Shown: positions 5,497 to 7,362 of the stretch, piece after piece
How the letters are laid out: each line of letters starts with the position of its first letter
Numbering within the stretch: position 1 is the first letter of the stretch
Assembly: GCA_016234425.1 (NCBI GenBank)
Contig: JACRCA010000019.1
Span: 1-7,362, forward strand
DNA length: 7,362 nt
DNA from: Deltaproteobacteria bacterium
GTDB taxonomy: Bacteria > Desulfobacterota > SM23-61
Direction: 5' to 3'
The notes under the pieces: generated by a model
The model's input: only the letters and a program-made list of their open reading frames with translations
Databases searched by the model: none
What the model was told of the DNA's origin: nothing
Program-made: the position numbers and the translations under genes

Positions 5497-5814
5497 TCAA
5501 TAACGGTTCCTGCGGCCACCATAACCCGTTCGCCCTCGATGACCACCTTGCCCACCGGATCTTCCCCGGTCGGTGCGAGGGCGTGCCTCACTCACCTTAA
5601 TCTGTTGACCAAGGAGGTCTTTTCCATTCAGCTTCTCGATCGCCGCTTGGGCCTCAGCCTGGTCAGGCATTTCTACAAAACCAAATCCTCGTGGCCGGCC
5701 ACTATACTTATCTTTAATGATTGCTGCTGAGGTTACTTGACCGAAGGCCTCAAAAGCCTGACGAAGATTTTCCTCTGAGGCATTATAGGATAGATTTCCA
5801 ACATAAATATTCAT
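5497..5814 (-). CDS. Small RRM-type RNA-binding protein
   Basis: A 105-residue cytoplasmic protein with a single RNA recognition motif over residues 1-78. RNP2 is IYVGNL (3-8) and RNP1 is RGFGFVEM (42-49), with the RNA-stacking aromatics Tyr4, Phe44 and Phe46 in place. A flexible Arg/Gly-rich tail follows (about 79-105: RTDRGRSGGQGGHRGR, ending GGRRNRY), as in cyanobacterial Rbp and other bacterial single-RRM proteins, several of which are cold-induced. It binds single-stranded RNA; its targets are unknown. The start is certain: AAGGAGG lies six bases upstream. The gene starts 26 bases after the rpoD stop codon on the same strand, with no room for a strong separate promoter, so it is probably cotranscribed with rpoD. 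I see no clear terminator in the 115 bases between its stop codon and the convergent flavoprotein gene. Confidence 0.93.
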   Translation of the reverse strand: MNIYVGNLSYNASEENLRQAFEAFGQVTSAAIIKDKYSGRPRGFGFVEMPDQAEAQAAIEKLNGKDLLGQQIKVSEARPRTDRGRSGGQGGHRGRTGYGGRRNRY

Positions 5815-5820
5815 AGTCCG

Positions 5821-5827
5821 CCTCCTT
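5821..5827 (-). promoter_or_regulatory. Strong ribosome binding site of the RRM gene
   Basis: AAGGAGG on the minus strand, six bases before the ATG at 5814. It is a full anti-Shine-Dalgarno match, the best in the window, and sits inside the 26-base gap after rpoD. It predicts efficient translation of the RRM protein from an rpoD message. Confidence 0.85.
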
Positions 5828-5840
5828 ATTTAGAATTCTT

Positions 5841-7362
5841 TTAATGCTCGATGAAACTCCTTAGTTTATTGGCCCGGCTGGAATGTTTCAACTTCCTTAA
5901 GGCCTTCTCCTCAATCTGTCGGATCCTTTCCCGGGTAAGATCAAAGTCCTGTCCCACTTCCTCCAGGGTATGGTCGTGGTTCTCTCCGATCCCGAACCGC
6001 ATCCTCAGAATCTTCTCCTCCCTTTTGTTCAGAGTGGAGAGGACTTTTTGAATCTGCTTTACCAAATTGGAGCTTATTGCTGCATCCTGAGGGGAGATCA
6101 CCTCTTTATCCTCAATAAAATCCTCCAAGCGGCTATCTTCCTCCTCACCGATAGGCGTTTCGAGGGAAATAGGCTTTTGGGTGATCTTCAAAATCTTCTG
6201 CACCTTTTCCAGAGACATCCCCATTTTTTCGGCGATTTCCTCCAGAGTGGGTTCTTTTCCAATCTGCTGAACCAGGGTTCGAGAGGTCCGGTTCAGTTTG
6301 TTGATGACCTCGATCATGTGGGCAGGGATACGAATGGTCCGGGCTTGATCGGCAATGGCCCGCGTGATGGCCTGCCGGACCCACCACGTCGCATACGTAC
6401 CGAACTTATAGCCCCTTTGATATTCGAACTTGTCCACCGCCTTCATTAACCCAATATTCCCCTCTTGAATCAAATCCAGAAACTGAAGCCCCCGATTGAT
6501 GTATCTCCTGGCAATGGAGAAGACCAATCTCAGGTTGGCCTTTACCAATTCACTCTTCGGTTCACTGGCCTTGGCCTCCCCTGCCTCAATCGCCCTCAAT
6601 GCCTCTTTGAGCTGATTCGGAGAAAGGCCACACTCCACCTCCACTCTACCTACCTTCCTTTTGACATTCCGGGCGATCCTGCTCATCTCCTCCCAATCCT
6701 TTAGCTTGTCAGCCAGGTAAAAAGGACTTCCCTTGGGCACTTTCTTCTTTATCATCTTCAAAGACTTTCTGACTTCCTGGACTGAGACCCCTAAATCCTC
6801 CTCATGTTTTTCTACTTCCCCTTGAGCCTTCTCCATCCGAATGTTCCACTGTTTCAACTTCTGGACGATTCTGTTGATCTGTTTTTCACTCAAGTTGATC
6901 CGTTTAAAGGCATCGAATATCTCAGCCTGTTTCTTCCAAATCTTTTCCTGAATTCTCTTTTTTGGAACTTCTTTATTCGTGAGCCTCAACTCTCCCCGGA
7001 GAATTCGAATGCGCTCTTCTCCGCTCCGAATTTTATTGATTAAGTTGAGAACCCTTTTCTTCTGGATCTGTTCTTCCTCAACACTCATCTCTTCATCGTC
7101 GATCTCATTGGTTACCTCTTTGATTGTGGTCTTTCCGGCATGGAGAGCGTTTCCAAGGTTGATGACCTCCTTGATAGCGATGGGGCAGTTGAGCACTACG
7201 CTTAACACCTCCCGCTGTCCACTTTCGATCCTTTTAGCAATCTCCACCTCCCCTTCCCGGGTCAGTAGGGGAAATGATCCCATCTCCTTCAAGTAGATTC
7301 GAACGGGGTCCGCCGCCTTTCCAAAGGTCTCCAGTTTGTATTCAACGACCTCCTCTTCTTCC
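5841..7362 (-). CDS. rpoD: Primary sigma factor RpoD (sigma-70), 5' end outside the window
   Basis: The frame runs from the stop at 5841 to the right edge, 506 visible codons with no start needed inside the window. The first visible residues are an acidic run (EEEEVVEYKLE), then DPVRIYLKEMGSFPLLTREGE, which is conserved region 1.2; region 1.1 lies beyond the edge. Next comes a charged, largely helical insert of about 220 residues, the non-essential region typical of proteobacterial RpoD. Region 2 follows: NLRLVFSIARRYINRGLQFLDLIQEGN, then FEYQRGYKFGTYATWWVRQAITRAIADQ, where 2.3-2.4 melt DNA and read the -10 box. Region 3 starts at RTIRIPAHMIEVINKL. Region 4 ends in LEEVGQDFDLTRERIRQIEEKALRKLKH, the helix-turn-helix that reads the -35 box. 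The protein directs RNA polymerase to housekeeping promoters such as the TTGACA/TATCTT site at 364-392. It is followed 26 bases later by the RRM gene. Identification is firm. Confidence 0.96.
   Translation of the reverse strand, partial: EEEEVVEYKLETFGKAADPVRIYLKEMGSFPLLTREGEVEIAKRIESGQREVLSVVLNCPIAIKEVINLGNALHAGKTTIKEVTNEIDDEEMSVEEEQIQKKRVLNLINKIRSGEERIRILRGELRLTNKEVPKKRIQEKIWKKQAEIFDAFKRINLSEKQINRIVQKLKQWNIRMEKAQGEVEKHEEDLGVSVQEVRKSLKMIKKKVPKGSPFYLADKLKDWEEMSRIARNVKRKVGRVEVECGLSPNQLKEALRAIEAGEAKASEPKSELVKANLRLVFSIARRYINRGLQFLDLIQEGNIGLMKAVDKFEYQRGYKFGTYATWWVRQAITRAIADQARTIRIPAHMIEVINKLNRTSRTLVQQIGKEPTLEEIAEKMGMSLEKVQKILKITQKPISLETPIGEEEDSRLEDFIEDKEVISPQDAAISSNLVKQIQKVLSTLNKREEKILRMRFGIGENHDHTLEEVGQDFDLTRERIRQIEEKALRKLKHSSRANKLRSFIEH

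Noticed and set aside
5364..5591. A 75-codon minus-strand frame beginning MRHALAPTGEDP
   Set aside because: It overlaps the 3' part of the RRM gene in another frame and the end of the flavoprotein gene, has no ribosome binding site and no recognisable domain. It is the only frame covering the 115-base gap at 5382-5496, so a tiny chance of reality remains, but the RRM gene explains the overlap better.
5970..6449. A 159-codon plus-strand frame inside rpoD
   Set aside because: It is antisense to the most conserved part of rpoD and has no domain or ribosome binding site; a shadow of strongly coding DNA.
7284..7292. TTG at 7292 as the start codon of the sigma factor
   Set aside because: The frame continues upstream with conserved region 1.2 residues (DPVRIY) and an acidic stretch, so this TTG is an internal Leu codon and the gene runs off the window.

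Overview
The window carries seven protein genes or gene parts and two stretches of dispersed, repeat-like non-coding DNA. The genes suggest a Gram-negative bacterium. The primary sigma factor has the long insert between regions 1.2 and 2.1 that is typical of proteobacterial RpoD. TrmFO, an RRM-type RNA-binding protein and a geranylgeranyl-reductase-family flavoprotein occur beside it. Together with the style of the repeats this fits a deltaproteobacterial (Desulfobacterota-like) genome, but that placement is an inference from memory of such genomes.

Layout from left to right. (1) 1-278, minus strand: the 5' end of a secreted protein with a clear signal peptide, cut by the window edge. (2) 480-1661, plus: a 12-helix major facilitator transporter. 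The 201-base gap between these divergent genes holds a near-consensus sigma-70 promoter for the secreted protein and perhaps a weaker one for the transporter. (3) 1662-1990: a non-coding repeat island between convergent genes, with outer inverted repeats, a 9-base-period repeat and a strong G/C hairpin that could act as a terminator. (4) 1991-2692, minus: an RraA / HMG-aldolase family protein, richer in G+C than its neighbours. (5) 2826-4160, plus: trmFO, whose last residues are encoded by a copy of the 9-base-period repeat. (6) 4161-4496: a second repeat island, containing a MITE-like palindromic element. (7) 4497-5381, plus: a flavoprotein of the geranylgeranyl reductase family that has apparently lost about 100 internal residues and the usual Asp of the GDAAG motif. 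(8) 5497-5814, minus: a small RRM protein. It lies 26 bases downstream of (9) 5841 to the right edge, minus: rpoD, which is missing its 5' end here.

Only rpoD and the RRM gene look like an operon. The other genes are singly placed and do not form a recognisable pathway. TrmFO (tRNA modification), RpoD (transcription) and the RRM protein (RNA binding) are housekeeping functions. I found no defence system, CRISPR array, RNA gene or novel multi-gene system. The most notable features are the two related repeat islands, their intrusion into the 3' end of trmFO, and the shortened flavoprotein beside one of them.
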